A stretch of DNA of 64,000 nucleotides, from positions 62,001-126,000 of the forward strand of contig WSYJ01000142.1 of the NCBI GenBank assembly GCA_020186115.1. Reading direction: 5' to 3'. This document shows, piece by piece, positions 48,802-58,729 of this stretch. Positions within the stretch are counted from its first letter, which is position 1; each line of letters begins with the position of its first letter. The position numbers were made by a program, and so were the translations under genes. This DNA is from Histomonas meleagridis (Eukaryota; Parabasalia; Tritrichomonadida; Dientamoebidae). The notes under the pieces are model-generated. The model was not told where the DNA came from. It ran no database searches and saw nothing but the letters and a program-made list of their open reading frames with translations.

Positions 48802-51591
48802 ATGATTCAATCTCCTTCTGGTTCAACCTCTGAGATATCTCCACTTATCATTGAACAAAAAACAGTTGATTTAAGGGTGACAATCAATTTTGTCGAAGGT
48901 TTAAAATTTCTTACAGAACTTGGCACTCAACAATTTTTAGCAGCATCAATTCTATTTCCAACACATTTATCAGATTCACTTTCTCCATTATTCAAACCAA
49001 ATGAGAAAGTAAAATTTGATTTTTCGGAAACATATCAAATATCAATTTATCCTCAAACAATCAATTGTCTCTTATCCAATCCACTCGAATTCTTTTTGTA
49101 CATTTGCTCTTATGATATGAGGAAGCAAACACAAATTGCAAATTTTATTTTTAACTTTGATGAACTCATTTTTAATAATTCATATTCATCATCAATAGAG
49201 GGGAAATTATTACCAGAAGGTCAAAACGTTTTATCTCCAGAAGGAATTAAGCTAAACATAGAATGTACATGGCTGACACCACTTTTTACACAAGAAGAAT
49301 GTGATAACTCGATGATAACAACATTTAACATATCATCAATAAATATGCCTCCTCTGGCAATTATAAATAGTACAACTCAACCGAATAATTATGCAACTCA
49401 TATTTTCACATATTCTCTTGCAACCCAATTTCCTGATGGCCAAGTATTAGTTTGGGAAAATGGGAGGTTTGTATCGAATACACCGGATGCATCTGATGCA
49501 TCAATTCAATTTAATTCCATACAAAAAATTTTTGTTTCTTCTGAAGGAGTAGAAAAGGTTAAAAAAGAAGCTGAAGAAGAACAAACGCTTAAATTTTACT
49601 TGAGACCTGAAATAAATGCTCTTCTTCAACCACTTGGTATCCAACAAGAACAATATGGAGCACTTTTTGGCGTTGCTGAAGTACCAATTTCTAATTTTAT
49701 TAAGCCAGGAAGATCACATTTCCCATTAACAATTCCACTTCTGAGAGACAAACAATTTGAAGAACATAATTTCGAGGCACCCTCATTTACACCAAACGGT
49801 TTCCCGCCAGAACAAACGGATTCCAGGAAAAAAGTGTCGCTTCGTAGGGGCACCTCAGCTACCAAAAGCAAAAGTAATATCTTTCCAAGTAGTTCTTCGA
49901 ATAACATTACTAGCAACAAAAAACCAAAAGCTCTAACAGCTAAAGACAAAAAGATTTTAGCACAGTTACAATCAATTCTTAACTTTGATCCTAATACAGA
50001 TTATTTTGAAGAATCTACAACTCAAGTTAAACTTGAAATTACATTTTCAAAGCCATTAATTCCTAGACCTGCTACGCCAGCATCAACTAAAACGCCTGAA
50101 GAAATCATTAAACCTTTACCAAAATTTCATAAAGATCGACTTGCTAATGCTACTGAAGAATTTTGTCATCAAATCAAAAGAGCCATTGAAAGACTTACAA
50201 TTGCTCATAATGAAGGATCAAATTTCGATTCATTACGAACAGTTATTAAAGAAGAACTCAAACCTTCCATAGTTGAAATAGTCAAACAAGTATATCATTC
50301 CAAAAGCGACACAGACTTCAAGATTACTGATGCTTTTCTATCCGAACTCCGATCATTTTTAATTGTAAACCTCAACAAAACCGTCAACGATAGGTTCCAC
50401 TTAACGTATCCCAGACCTTTACCTCTTCCTCCTGCTATTGATGTATATCATATTACGAAACGAATTGAATCCAGTTTTTATTTTTCGTTATATGATATTG
50501 AATCATTATATCTTCGCCGATGTGAATTAGAGCCACTTAATTCACAATGGGCATTTGAAGTAGCATTATATTATAATAGTATTCATTCACCCAAATCATT
50601 AGACTATTTTGCTAAGTCCATTTCTATTAATTATAACTTTCCACCCTCTATTTTAGGTTTTTGTGCAAATTTAGCCAAGAATGATAACAAAGAAGATTGC
50701 ATTGTTTTACTTAATATGTTATTAGAACGAGATCCAAATGATCCAACCATCATAGTTTGTTTATCCATTTTATATCAATTAATTGAGTCCACCAAAAGTG
50801 ATGAATACTTAGCTAAAGTATCACATTTATCATCACAACTCTCTACGTCACCATATTTAATTGCTGCTCGTAATTTATTATCAGTTAATGACACATATTT
50901 ATCGGAGATAATGTTAGTTAAAGAACAATTACAAAACCAACGCTCCAAAGAATTATTAATACTATTAGCGAAACTTACACAACTTAATAAAGAATATCAA
51001 CGCTCACAAGAATACTTAAAAGAAGCACTTGAAATTGATTGCGAAGATATTAATATCATGAAAACAATTGGGAAATTTTATTATGAGTCAACTGATTATA
51101 ATAAAGCGCAAACAAATTTCGAACAAATTTTAGCTGTTTCGAATAAGCCTGATCCAGAAGTATGTCTAATGTTAAGTATCATATACATTAAGAAAGAATA
51201 TTATGAGAAGGCATATAACTTATTAATGTATGTTGTCCAAAATATGGAAATATCAATCGCGTGGATATGCTTAGGAATTTGTTGTCTAAGAAATAATGAC
51301 CTAAATGAGGCAGAGGCTTCGTTTACACAAGCAAACATATTGGATAAATGGGAGCCAATCACTTGGGGTTACATCGCTTTAGTGTGCGCTTTGGAAAAGA
51401 GATTTGTAGAGGGCCAACAAGCAGTGTGTTTGGCAACAAGACTAAAGCTAAGAGATTTTATGCTAATCGGTGAAATTGTAGAAAAATATGAAAAATTGGA
51501 ATTGAATGAGACAACAAATGATTGTATAAATGAATTAAAGGAAATCATTGAAAACGATTGTCATAAATCATTGGAAGAAAAAATCAATTAA
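48802..51591 (+). CDS. CFAP70-like TPR protein (flagellar)
   Basis: The product has 929 residues. N-terminal beta-rich regions (VDLRVTINFVEGLKFL, EFFLYICSYDMRKQTQIANF, about 15-270) look like C2-type modules, then come a Ser/Lys-rich linker, a helical stretch, and a C-terminal TPR array (about 565-900), e.g. AWICLGICCLRNNDLNEAEA, SFTQANILDKWEPITWGYIA and LVCALEKRFVEGQQAVCLAT. This order and the last repeats resemble CFAP70, an outer-dynein/central-apparatus regulator. Trichomonads bear several flagella, so an axonemal role is plausible. CFAP70 identity is a good guess; that it is a C2/TPR protein is firmer. Confidence 0.6.
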   Translation: MIQSPSGSTSEISPLIIEQKTVDLRVTINFVEGLKFLTELGTQQFLAASILFPTHLSDSLSPLFKPNEKVKFDFSETYQISIYPQTINCLLSNPLEFFLYICSYDMRKQTQIANFIFNFDELIFNNSYSSSIEGKLLPEGQNVLSPEGIKLNIECTWLTPLFTQEECDNSMITTFNISSINMPPLAIINSTTQPNNYATHIFTYSLATQFPDGQVLVWENGRFVSNTPDASDASIQFNSIQKIFVSSEGVEKVKKEAEEEQTLKFYLRPEINALLQPLGIQQEQYGALFGVAEVPISNFIKPGRSHFPLTIPLLRDKQFEEHNFEAPSFTPNGFPPEQTDSRKKVSLRRGTSATKSKSNIFPSSSSNNITSNKKPKALTAKDKKILAQLQSILNFDPNTDYFEESTTQVKLEITFSKPLIPRPATPASTKTPEEIIKPLPKFHKDRLANATEEFCHQIKRAIERLTIAHNEGSNFDSLRTVIKEELKPSIVEIVKQVYHSKSDTDFKITDAFLSELRSFLIVNLNKTVNDRFHLTYPRPLPLPPAIDVYHITKRIESSFYFSLYDIESLYLRRCELEPLNSQWAFEVALYYNSIHSPKSLDYFAKSISINYNFPPSILGFCANLAKNDNKEDCIVLLNMLLERDPNDPTIIVCLSILYQLIESTKSDEYLAKVSHLSSQLSTSPYLIAARNLLSVNDTYLSEIMLVKEQLQNQRSKELLILLAKLTQLNKEYQRSQEYLKEALEIDCEDINIMKTIGKFYYESTDYNKAQTNFEQILAVSNKPDPEVCLMLSIIYIKKEYYEKAYNLLMYVVQNMEISIAWICLGICCLRNNDLNEAEASFTQANILDKWEPITWGYIALVCALEKRFVEGQQAVCLATRLKLRDFMLIGEIVEKYEKLELNETTNDCINELKEIIENDCHKSLEEKIN

Positions 51592-51729
51592 TGAGTAAAT
51601 TGTTTATATATATACGAAATATGAAATTTTTGAGGAATTAATCAACTTCACTTTATGAAATGGAAATGCAAATTGATTTGAATTTAAAATCAAAATTTAC
51701 ATACTATGGTTTGATTTAGTGAATAAGCT
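51592..51729. other. Convergent intergenic gap
   Basis: Contains a TA-rich stretch. Nothing else is seen. Confidence 0.45.
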
Positions 51730-52149
51730 TTAGAGTGGTTGAAGGATAAATTCTTGATCATCAGAGTCATCCAAAATAACTTGCCCATATTGATCCATTG
51801 AATCAACTTTCTTTTTGCAACAATGACAAGACTGAAAAGATATTATGTTCTTTCGGAACAAGCAATAGATTGTTATTCCGATGCCAAACAAGATTAATAA
51901 AGCAGCAATAATTATCATAATTACTCCAGGTGTTGACTTCATAAAACCAGTAAATCCTTCTTTGTCGTCGTCGTCGTCGCTTTTATGTGATTTTTCATCT
52001 TCTTTATCTTTATCGTCTTTTGATTCTTTTTTATAAATTTCTTCAAGAAGTTCTCTCTTTTTGATCTTTTCTTTCTTTACCGATATTTCATCCTTTTCCT
52101 TCGAATTTGATAATGACAAAGTAAGAATTGCGAAAGACAAGAAAAACAT
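51730..52149 (-). CDS. Small type I membrane protein
   Basis: The product has 139 residues: a signal peptide (MFFLSFAILTLSLS), a highly charged luminal/extracellular stalk (Lys/Glu/Asp-rich, with a five-Asp run near 58-62), a single transmembrane helix (about 75-98: VIMIIIAALLILFGIGITIY) and a short cytosolic tail with CHCCKKK and an acidic C-terminus (DDSDDQEFILQPL). The CHCC could be acylated. It resembles many small trichomonad single-pass surface or endomembrane proteins; the function is unknown. GACGGTTT-like sequence lies near 52153-52160 on the minus strand. Confidence 0.75.
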   Translation of the reverse strand: MFFLSFAILTLSLSNSKEKDEISVKKEKIKKRELLEEIYKKESKDDKDKEDEKSHKSDDDDDKEGFTGFMKSTPGVIMIIIAALLILFGIGITIYCLFRKNIISFQSCHCCKKKVDSMDQYGQVILDDSDDQEFILQPL

Positions 52150-52366
52150 TTTGGAAAACCGTCAATATACAAAACGATTGAAACCGACTTTTTTTATATC
52201 AAAATTCAAAACGGGGAAAAAAATTCGCCCCAAAAAGTGGATCCCGGTCATTGAAGTTTTTGAGGCAATAAACTTTTTCTCAACAGCTATTCACATTCAA
52301 TTTTAAGACAAGAAATTAACGTTAATTTTGAATTTGTTCTTGTTAAAAAAAATAATTTTGTTGTGT

Positions 52367-53641
52367 TTAGTTATTTGGTTCGTCATTGATTGATGACGAA
52401 ACATCAGGGATCTTGTCCAGGAATATCATTTCAGATTTAATTTCTGGGTTTGGAGATTCGATATGTTTTCCATTATTTACCGTTTCGCAACACATTTCAG
52501 GATCACTACAATCCTTAAGAACCTCTCCACAACATGACATATTGATATATGTTTCTGGTTCACCTGTTTCTTCGTTAACATCGAACATTTCCATTTCACC
52601 ATTATCAAATGGAATTTGGTGTCCTTTATGCCTTCCTGTTATACATTCCTCGCCAGTTTGCGTTGGTGAGTAGAAACATTGGCATCTCGAGCATTGTAAA
52701 AGACGAATATTTTCGAAGTAATCCTTTGAAATTTTTTGAATTTCACTTTTGACTTCCTCCGACATGTCATGTGAAATAAAAAGCACATAAGATTTAGCAA
52801 GATCTTCTTCGATTGTGGTCTCGTCTTGAACAACAACCACATCTACATCTTTAAGTGATGTTGTCAGCTTTTCAATGGCTTTTTTCTCGGCTTGATCAAC
52901 ATTTGAATATACGGTAACTAATGTGGTGTATTTGTTAACTGTAGGTATTATTAGCTTTGTAATTTGATCACAAATTTCTTGGGCTTTGTGTTGACAATAG
53001 TCAGCAAATGTAAATTCATATTTGTATCCGGGAATGCGCTTGATGACAACTGGAACGCGGATAGGAATGTTTAGCTCAATGATTATTTTCTTGTCTACTT
53101 CTTGTTCTCGCTTTAGTTCTTCGAATTGATCGAGATCTTCTTCGTTTCCAAATAATGAGATAATAATAGTGGAATACATAAAATCTAAAACCAGAGGAAG
53201 TGTGTATTGGCTTAGGTCTGGTGTTGGTTGCTTTTGAATTTTGCTCCATTTATCAATATTTAAGTCTGCAAATTCTGGTTTCGATAAATCATCCGGAACA
53301 GTGCTACTTGTAATTCCATAATTCATATATTTTAGGTATTTAATAGGAAATGGATATACTTTGCTTGGGTCGAATAAAGGTTTGCCATCTCTATTTAGTG
53401 TATGACTTAAAATATATTTTAAAACTTCAAGACGTTGTTGGGAGTTTCCACCTCTAAGTTGCCATTCTTTGTTAGCCTTGAGTTTTGGAGCAATAATTAC
53501 ACTATTTATATTGTTTTGAATTTTTCGAATTCCATTTTTTGTTTCTTCTGAAATTTTTACAGGGCACTTGAAAGTAAGGTGTTTTCCTTCGTAATGCACG
53601 TTGAGTGAAGAGTCGAAGATCTCAAAGTCCTCGTTGGACAT
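52367..53641 (-). CDS. Protein with C-terminal Cys/His (putative zinc) modules
   Basis: The product has 424 residues from the ATG at 53641 (MSNEDFEIFDSSL); the frame extends 17 codons further from a TTG only. The N-terminal 250 residues form an alpha/beta domain I do not recognise. Residues about 315-410 have a cysteine-rich region: CSRCQCFYSPTQTGEECITG, then RHKGHQIPF, and later MSCCGEVLKDCSDPEMCCE with TVNNGKH. C-x-x-C...C...H-x-G-H and C-C-G...C...C-C...H resemble trichomonad proteins with a CCG...H zinc-like module. A metal-binding role is inferred. There is no membrane segment. Confidence 0.6.
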   Translation of the reverse strand: MSNEDFEIFDSSLNVHYEGKHLTFKCPVKISEETKNGIRKIQNNINSVIIAPKLKANKEWQLRGGNSQQRLEVLKYILSHTLNRDGKPLFDPSKVYPFPIKYLKYMNYGITSSTVPDDLSKPEFADLNIDKWSKIQKQPTPDLSQYTLPLVLDFMYSTIIISLFGNEEDLDQFEELKREQEVDKKIIIELNIPIRVPVVIKRIPGYKYEFTFADYCQHKAQEICDQITKLIIPTVNKYTTLVTVYSNVDQAEKKAIEKLTTSLKDVDVVVVQDETTIEEDLAKSYVLFISHDMSEEVKSEIQKISKDYFENIRLLQCSRCQCFYSPTQTGEECITGRHKGHQIPFDNGEMEMFDVNEETGEPETYINMSCCGEVLKDCSDPEMCCETVNNGKHIESPNPEIKSEMIFLDKIPDVSSSINDEPNN

Positions 53642-54006
53642 TTTGAATTCTTTTATGGTCTGACAAAAAGTGGTATTTTTGAATATAAACAACTGTCAAA
53701 ATTCTGGTGGCAATTGGGTATCAAAACATGATACTTTTTCTCCGAAATAATTTAATATCCCTATATATAATAATGTTGACCTTAAGTTTATTCATTTTAT
53801 TCTATTCTTTAAGTTTCCTAACTTTAATGTGATTAATTAAAAAAATCAAAGAAATTTCAAATTCGCAAAAATATATAATAAGAAATATTTTTAGAATCAA
53901 TTGTCGTGGTAGCTGTTTTGTTTAGTATACTGTGATTTCCAAAAGTTTTTTTTTTTTTTTTCTTTTTTATGAAAAGAACGTTTAATGTTATCTGTGATCT
54001 TTTCAC
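53642..54006. other. Divergent intergenic region
   Basis: AT-rich. It contains AACGTTTA at 53977-53984, 23 nt before the four-TM gene ATG, and a T run near 53946-53961. Confidence 0.5.
53977..53984 (+). promoter_or_regulatory. AACGTTTA element upstream of the four-TM gene
   Basis: Same core and similar distance as before the CFAP70-like gene. Confidence 0.5.
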
Positions 54007-54561
54007 ATGGAAATCAGAACTTTGAATGTACATTATATTAGAAGATTTATTTGGATGATATTGCTTTTACTTCCAGTTGGAGTTACTGCTTACACAATTT
54101 ACTGGATTGTTCTTGTTTCTCAAAAAATTTTTTTAAATGCTAATGGTGCTGGAAATTTAATTTTAGGCCTTTTGATAATAATATCTTCATTGGTTTCTGC
54201 TTCGTTTGGGTTTAAATCATTATTTAATCTCCAAATTCATTATGAAGACTATTTTTTTTCAGTATATATTGTTTCAACATTCATTAGTTTTATTCTAAAC
54301 GGCGTTGCTTTGATTGCAACATCTATTGAACATCAACAAATTAATAATCTGAAAATTCAACGTTATGTCCTTTTCAATAATGATTCAGTTACACAAGGAT
54401 ACAATCAAGATTACGCTTCTGATTATCAAAAAATGACTTACTGCTTTTCATACGGACAAAATTCTTTTGAAACCTTCTTTATCTTTTTGATTCTTTGGGT
54501 AATTTCATTTGTTTCGTTTTTTGCTTTCTCAGAGATCGAAGTAAGCAACTCAAAGGAGTAA
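54007..54561 (+). CDS. Four-transmembrane protein, tetraspanin-like layout
   Basis: The product has 184 residues with hydrophobic segments at about 13-35 (FIWMILLLLPVGVTAYTIYW), 48-70, 83-107 and 155-177, and a larger polar loop between TM3 and TM4 (about 108-153). The TM1/TM2/TM3 close packing and a longer second loop follow the tetraspanin plan. However, only a single Cys is visible in the loop and the CCG motif of true tetraspanins is missing. Trichomonads do have degenerate tetraspanins. Treat as tetraspanin-like or unknown 4TM. Confidence 0.6.
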   Translation: MEIRTLNVHYIRRFIWMILLLLPVGVTAYTIYWIVLVSQKIFLNANGAGNLILGLLIIISSLVSASFGFKSLFNLQIHYEDYFFSVYIVSTFISFILNGVALIATSIEHQQINNLKIQRYVLFNNDSVTQGYNQDYASDYQKMTYCFSYGQNSFETFFIFLILWVISFVSFFAFSEIEVSNSKE

Positions 54562-54809
54562 CTTAATTCATTCAATCACATATAAAAAAAAATGAAAGAT
54601 ACTTCATGCCTTGATTTTTTTCATTAATTTGATGAATTATTTTTATGATTATAAATCAATATTGCAATATTTATATATATTTTTCTATCTTTTTATAGGG
54701 ATTGTTAGAAATACAAATACGATAGAAGTTGTAGGAAATATTTGATAATAAACAAAGATGACAAATTATTTTTATTCAATTTTTATTGCCAAAATGGGTT
54801 ACTTTGGTG
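54562..54809. other. Short intergenic gap
   Basis: AT-rich. A second in-register ATG lies at 54794 in another frame (MGYFGDVYDENL) just before the next gene. Confidence 0.4.
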
Positions 54810-55262
54810 ATGTCTATGATGAAAACCTGTCCTTTTGTTCCTTTTCCAGATGCTTTTAATGCTGAAAAGGCACTGGAAGGATCTAAAATTGCATCGCAAA
54901 ATTTGGATCTTTACGAAAGGCCAACTGATAAACTTGGATCTCATTTAATCACTTTTGAGATAACACAGAAGCAATTCATTGTCGGAAATGTCAAAAGGAC
55001 TCTCAACCTTGATTTTTACCGTAAAAGAATGACTATTAAAGGTAATTTTGAAGGAACAGTTTTTGAATGTCGCGGAAATATGATAAAATCATATGAAGTT
55101 GATGAAAAGGACCACTTTTTAGTAAGAATTACTTTCTCTACAACTTCATCTCCTCAAGAATTTTGGATGGAATCAACAGATGATATTCAAAAACTATTTG
55201 AATCAATGACCGAATTTCGTGAGTGCTGCAATCGCCGCAATGCTACATCAAGTAAAAACTAA
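54810..55262 (+). CDS. Small unknown protein, possibly PH-like
   Basis: The first in-frame ATG is at 54810, giving 150 residues. The open frame runs back to 54786 with a TTG. Beta strands (HLITFEITQKQFIVGNVKRT, MTIKGNFEGTVFECRGNMIK) and a closing helix DDIQKLFESMTEFRECC recall a PH-like fold, but I have no motif to support that. An upstream ATG at 54794 in another frame (MGYFGDVYDENL) would fit a longer protein if one base of frame shift occurred near 54830; this may be a sequencing error. The function is unknown. Confidence 0.5.
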   Translation: MSMMKTCPFVPFPDAFNAEKALEGSKIASQNLDLYERPTDKLGSHLITFEITQKQFIVGNVKRTLNLDFYRKRMTIKGNFEGTVFECRGNMIKSYEVDEKDHFLVRITFSTTSSPQEFWMESTDDIQKLFESMTEFRECCNRRNATSSKN

Positions 55263-56040
55263 AGTTTAGTTTAATTTGAATTTTCAAAAGGATATCTTTT
55301 CATTTTAAATATTGGATCAACAAAAATGTAAGATAGTTATCGACAAAGCCACATTGTTTAATCTGTTGTGTATGAATATCTGGTGTGTTGTAATTATATA
55401 TATATATTTAAATTATTTTCATTTGAAAAATTTATATTTTTCCTGTAACTATTGAGTTGAGAATCAATATAATGATGCCAATTTTTCCCACTTTAATGGG
55501 ATAATGAAAACCCAATCCATGGGTAAAGCCAAATTCAATACTTTATATCAAAAATGAGTATCGGTCACGTTTTTCTGAACATAACCGTTTTGGGCAACAA
55601 TATGATAGTTATCTAATTGAATGATATTTAAATTTGGCACGAATGGGCGTGGTACCACCAAACGAATTACATTGTAGCTCAACTTAGAATACTAATTAAG
55701 TAATTCTAACATATCGAATGACATATGATACTGATAGCAAAATTAGTATGTATAATTCAATAATGGCACAAAAAAATAAGCAAATTTGATCATTTCATTA
55801 TTATTAATTTCGGATTTGGCAATCAAAAATTTAAGGGCCGGCCTATAATTTCAAAATTACATCAATGATTGAAATCATTTTGATTATTAGTAATCGGAAT
55901 AATTTATCAAAAAAATCGTCAGAAGTCAAGAACTACATATAGCTTGAAGGTTACATTGATCGAAATACCATTTTATCATGGTTTATTCATTTTGAGATAA
56001 TGCTTAAGAGAGATTATGTATAATATGTATCAATCACCGG
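55263..56040. other. Intergenic, nothing recognised
   Basis: AT-rich sequence with short TA runs. It may contain the decayed 5' part of the transposase relic downstream, but I cannot read it. Confidence 0.4.
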
Positions 56041-56500
56041 TGGAATTACAGTAAATGGTCATGGGGAATAGCAAAAACCACCAATTATATTACCACGCAA
56101 AAAAACATTGAAAGATCCAACACAACTTTTTGATTTTGTATATTTTGGAAGTAACAATACAGGTGTCATGACAAAAAATTATATACTTATTATGCCATAA
56201 CTTTTGTTTCAGAGGTTTCAATACATAGGCTTCGTTTACCTGATGAGTTAAAAGAAGAGCCATTATTATTATTTGTTGATGAGACACTCTTCGCGCTGGA
56301 ATTTCGAAGCAAATCTTATTTTTTGGCTATTTAATGTAGATGTAATTTCTTTTCCTGGTCACTTTACTCACTTATTACAAATGTTTGATGTGGTTATCGC
56401 AAGTCCATTAAAAACAGAATTTAATAAAGAAATTGTTAGTAATTTATTCGAAACCACCCCCACCCCCCCACCCCCGAACACTCAAGATTTTTAAAGAAGT
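56041..56500 (+). pseudogene. Decayed DDE (pogo/Tc1-type) transposase fragment
   Basis: Pieces in two frames read LPDELKEEPLLLFVDE (about 56231-56284) and, after a shift, HSSRWNFEANLIFWLFNVDV, ISFPGHFTHLLQMFDVVI and ASPLKTEFNKE. This matches the DDE_1 block L-L-V-D-G-H-x-S...L-P-P-H-x-T-H-L-L-Q-P-L-D-V...P-L-K of pogo-type transposases, with the second catalytic Asp (FVD) and the third (FD) visible. Stops and a frameshift around 56281 show it is dead. It is not the same element as the intact one at 59.4 kb. A C-rich stretch (56457-56475) is adjacent. Confidence 0.7.
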
Positions 56501-57148
56501 TATGAAATAATTATATTTAAAAGAGTTTCATTAATTTCAAAGTGTCGTACTTATTAGATTTACTGAAGAAGAAGAAAATGCATACGAAAATTGAATAAGA
56601 ACCAAATTGGACAGAAAAACTCGATAAAAGAATATCTAAATACATTGTGGAAAACGGATACGCATACAAAAAGGCCACTAAGCTTTTAAGAACAAAAAAT
56701 ATAGAGTCCATGAAAAAAAAAAAGATTTGAAGAAATTTGCTTCTCAGCGGTTTTACCAGTTGACCATTGAAAGTCTTTCTATTCTAAAAAATTTTTTTGT
56801 TTGTTTTTGATCGTTGGACTTCTGAATTGTTTTCAATTTTGGTATTGAATACAAATCATCGACTGTTTAAATTCAAAAAGTATGTACTTTTATGCAACAA
56901 ATGTCACCAGCTCAAACGTTAACAGGAATTAACGTACATTTTAAAGTTATATCGTTTTTGTTCATCCACTTTTTGATATGTACGATATAAAAATGTAGAA
57001 CGTTCAATATCATTGATCGATGGTTCATCATTAAATAACGGTAAAATATCATCGATGATGAAAAATGGCAAACGATACGTCAACGATGATCCTGATTTCC
57101 CAATCTTATGTGTATACCAAATTGTTTTTATTCACAAACATCGACATT
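56501..57148 (-). other. Intergenic with an open coding-like fragment
   Basis: On the minus strand 56919-57131 is open for 71 codons without an ATG and reads like protein: SLTYRLPFFIIDDILPLFND, SINDIERSTFLYRTYQKVDE, NFKMYVNSC, then a stop. It lies just downstream of the RhoGAP gene. I do not recognise it; it could be a transposon relic. The rest of the gap is unremarkable. Confidence 0.4.
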
Positions 57149-58729
57149 TTATATTTTACATAAATGCTCTATAATTTGTGCTATTTCTTTTCTTTTCTCC
57201 TCATTTCCAGGGTCCTCATCTATTACCTCCAACATTTCCATTAATCTTTTTTCTATATCGTCCAACTCGTTCATTTTGTTCTTCAACAAGTCCAAAGTTT
57301 TCTCGTTTGCTTTTTCATTGAACAATTGGTTTTGATCAGGCTCCAAATATTTAAACGAATGCATCTTCATTGAGCCTATGTTTGTCCAATTCCGAAAAGG
57401 TCCGACGAGTACTTTCGGCGTAACTTTCACTATCTTTTGCGGTATAAGATAATTTCGTCCTTCGTATTCGATCGACCACATTTCCGCTTCTGTTTTTATC
57501 AGATTTACTTCTTTTCCTTTTTCGATGATGTTTCCATCACTTGCTTCATAATTAGTAGTAAGTGTTCCACGATGTGTATCTAAGAAACATGGCTCATTAA
57601 AGAAGATATGTCGCCAGTTCTCGAAAATCAATTGCGCAATGGTTTGGATCGCTGTGGTTTCGGCTAAGATAACTGCGCCATGGACTTTGGTGCGGATAAA
57701 TGTGGGGCCAATACATATCGCAAGATTTTTTAATGGCATCTGATTGAGTGGTGACATTGATACATAGTTAAGATGCTCAGAAAGGGCTTTAAGAAGATTA
57801 TAATGAGCGGTAGGTAAAGAATGAATTAAGACTTTGAGAATCATAAGAGTTTCAACTTTGTTTTGTCGAAGTGCCGTTTTGAACGCGGACGATAGGTACG
57901 ATGGGAAAAGTGGCTCCGTGATGTGACGAAGATAATACTTAACAATGCTCGCAAGATCATGCGCTTGCTGCGTTTTGAGGAATTCTGTAAGTTCGTCATG
58001 ATCTCGAATTGATTCAATCTTTGAGACAATTGATGAAACAACTTCACCAGTGCTAGAACGCCTGTATATGCCAACCTGATCACGCTTTTCATTAATAAGT
58101 TCAAGAAGTTTGGTGAAAAAGAAGGGAACTTCATATTGATTATTATCAATTTCTAGCGCTGTGGATATATTGCCCTCAAAAATGGTGTTCTGAGCTCCAC
58201 TTTCAGTTGGAATAATTTCTCTTTTTAAAAGAAGATTAGGTTCTTCAGTATCATTGGAAAATAACGTATGAGCTTTCTGAGACTGATCGATCTTATTCCT
58301 GCCTTTAAAAAGTGAATTGGATAAACAGTTAGAGGCTGCAGGGTGTTTCTTGCGAAGAATATGGAGGCACCGATAAACAAGATTTTCTATTTTCATGTCT
58401 GGATCACAAAGAAGACTAACACGGTATGTGATAAATGTTATTATGACTTTCCTTGGATTTCTATAACGAAATTCAATAATTGAAGAATGATCTGGTTTGA
58501 AAGAATCTCTATACTCTGAAAAACGAATTGACGGGAAAAGCCATTTGTTGTGTGGTTTTAAAAATAAGCCGTAAAGGGTTGGATCAGAAGTGAAGGATTC
58601 TCCTAGAAAATTAATGGATGCTTGTATAACATCACTAACAAGAGTATTACTTGTAACATGTACTCTCATTTTGCTTAAGTGCTTGCTTGAAGCAAAGGGG
58701 AAATGGATGGTCACTGTTGAAACAGCCAT
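57149..58729 (-). CDS. RhoGAP-domain protein with N-terminal UBL/RBD-like and SH3-like regions
   Basis: The product has 526 residues. The RhoGAP domain covers about 180-375: the arginine finger GIYRRSSTG (Arg near 223), KYYLRHITEPLFP (about 264), and NLAICIGPTF (about 336), all canonical family positions. The N-terminal 100 residues (VTIHFPFASSKHLSKMRVHV ...) look like a ubiquitin-fold/RBD-type region. A short beta-rich, SH3-like segment lies at about 390-436 (KGKEVNLIKTEAEMWSIEYE), followed by a helical coiled tail. It would stimulate GTP hydrolysis by a Rho/Rac-type GTPase controlling actin and cell shape. The domain call is secure. Confidence 0.93.
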   Translation of the reverse strand: MAVSTVTIHFPFASSKHLSKMRVHVTSNTLVSDVIQASINFLGESFTSDPTLYGLFLKPHNKWLFPSIRFSEYRDSFKPDHSSIIEFRYRNPRKVIITFITYRVSLLCDPDMKIENLVYRCLHILRKKHPAASNCLSNSLFKGRNKIDQSQKAHTLFSNDTEEPNLLLKREIIPTESGAQNTIFEGNISTALEIDNNQYEVPFFFTKLLELINEKRDQVGIYRRSSTGEVVSSIVSKIESIRDHDELTEFLKTQQAHDLASIVKYYLRHITEPLFPSYLSSAFKTALRQNKVETLMILKVLIHSLPTAHYNLLKALSEHLNYVSMSPLNQMPLKNLAICIGPTFIRTKVHGAVILAETTAIQTIAQLIFENWRHIFFNEPCFLDTHRGTLTTNYEASDGNIIEKGKEVNLIKTEAEMWSIEYEGRNYLIPQKIVKVTPKVLVGPFRNWTNIGSMKMHSFKYLEPDQNQLFNEKANEKTLDLLKNKMNELDDIEKRLMEMLEVIDEDPGNEEKRKEIAQIIEHLCKI

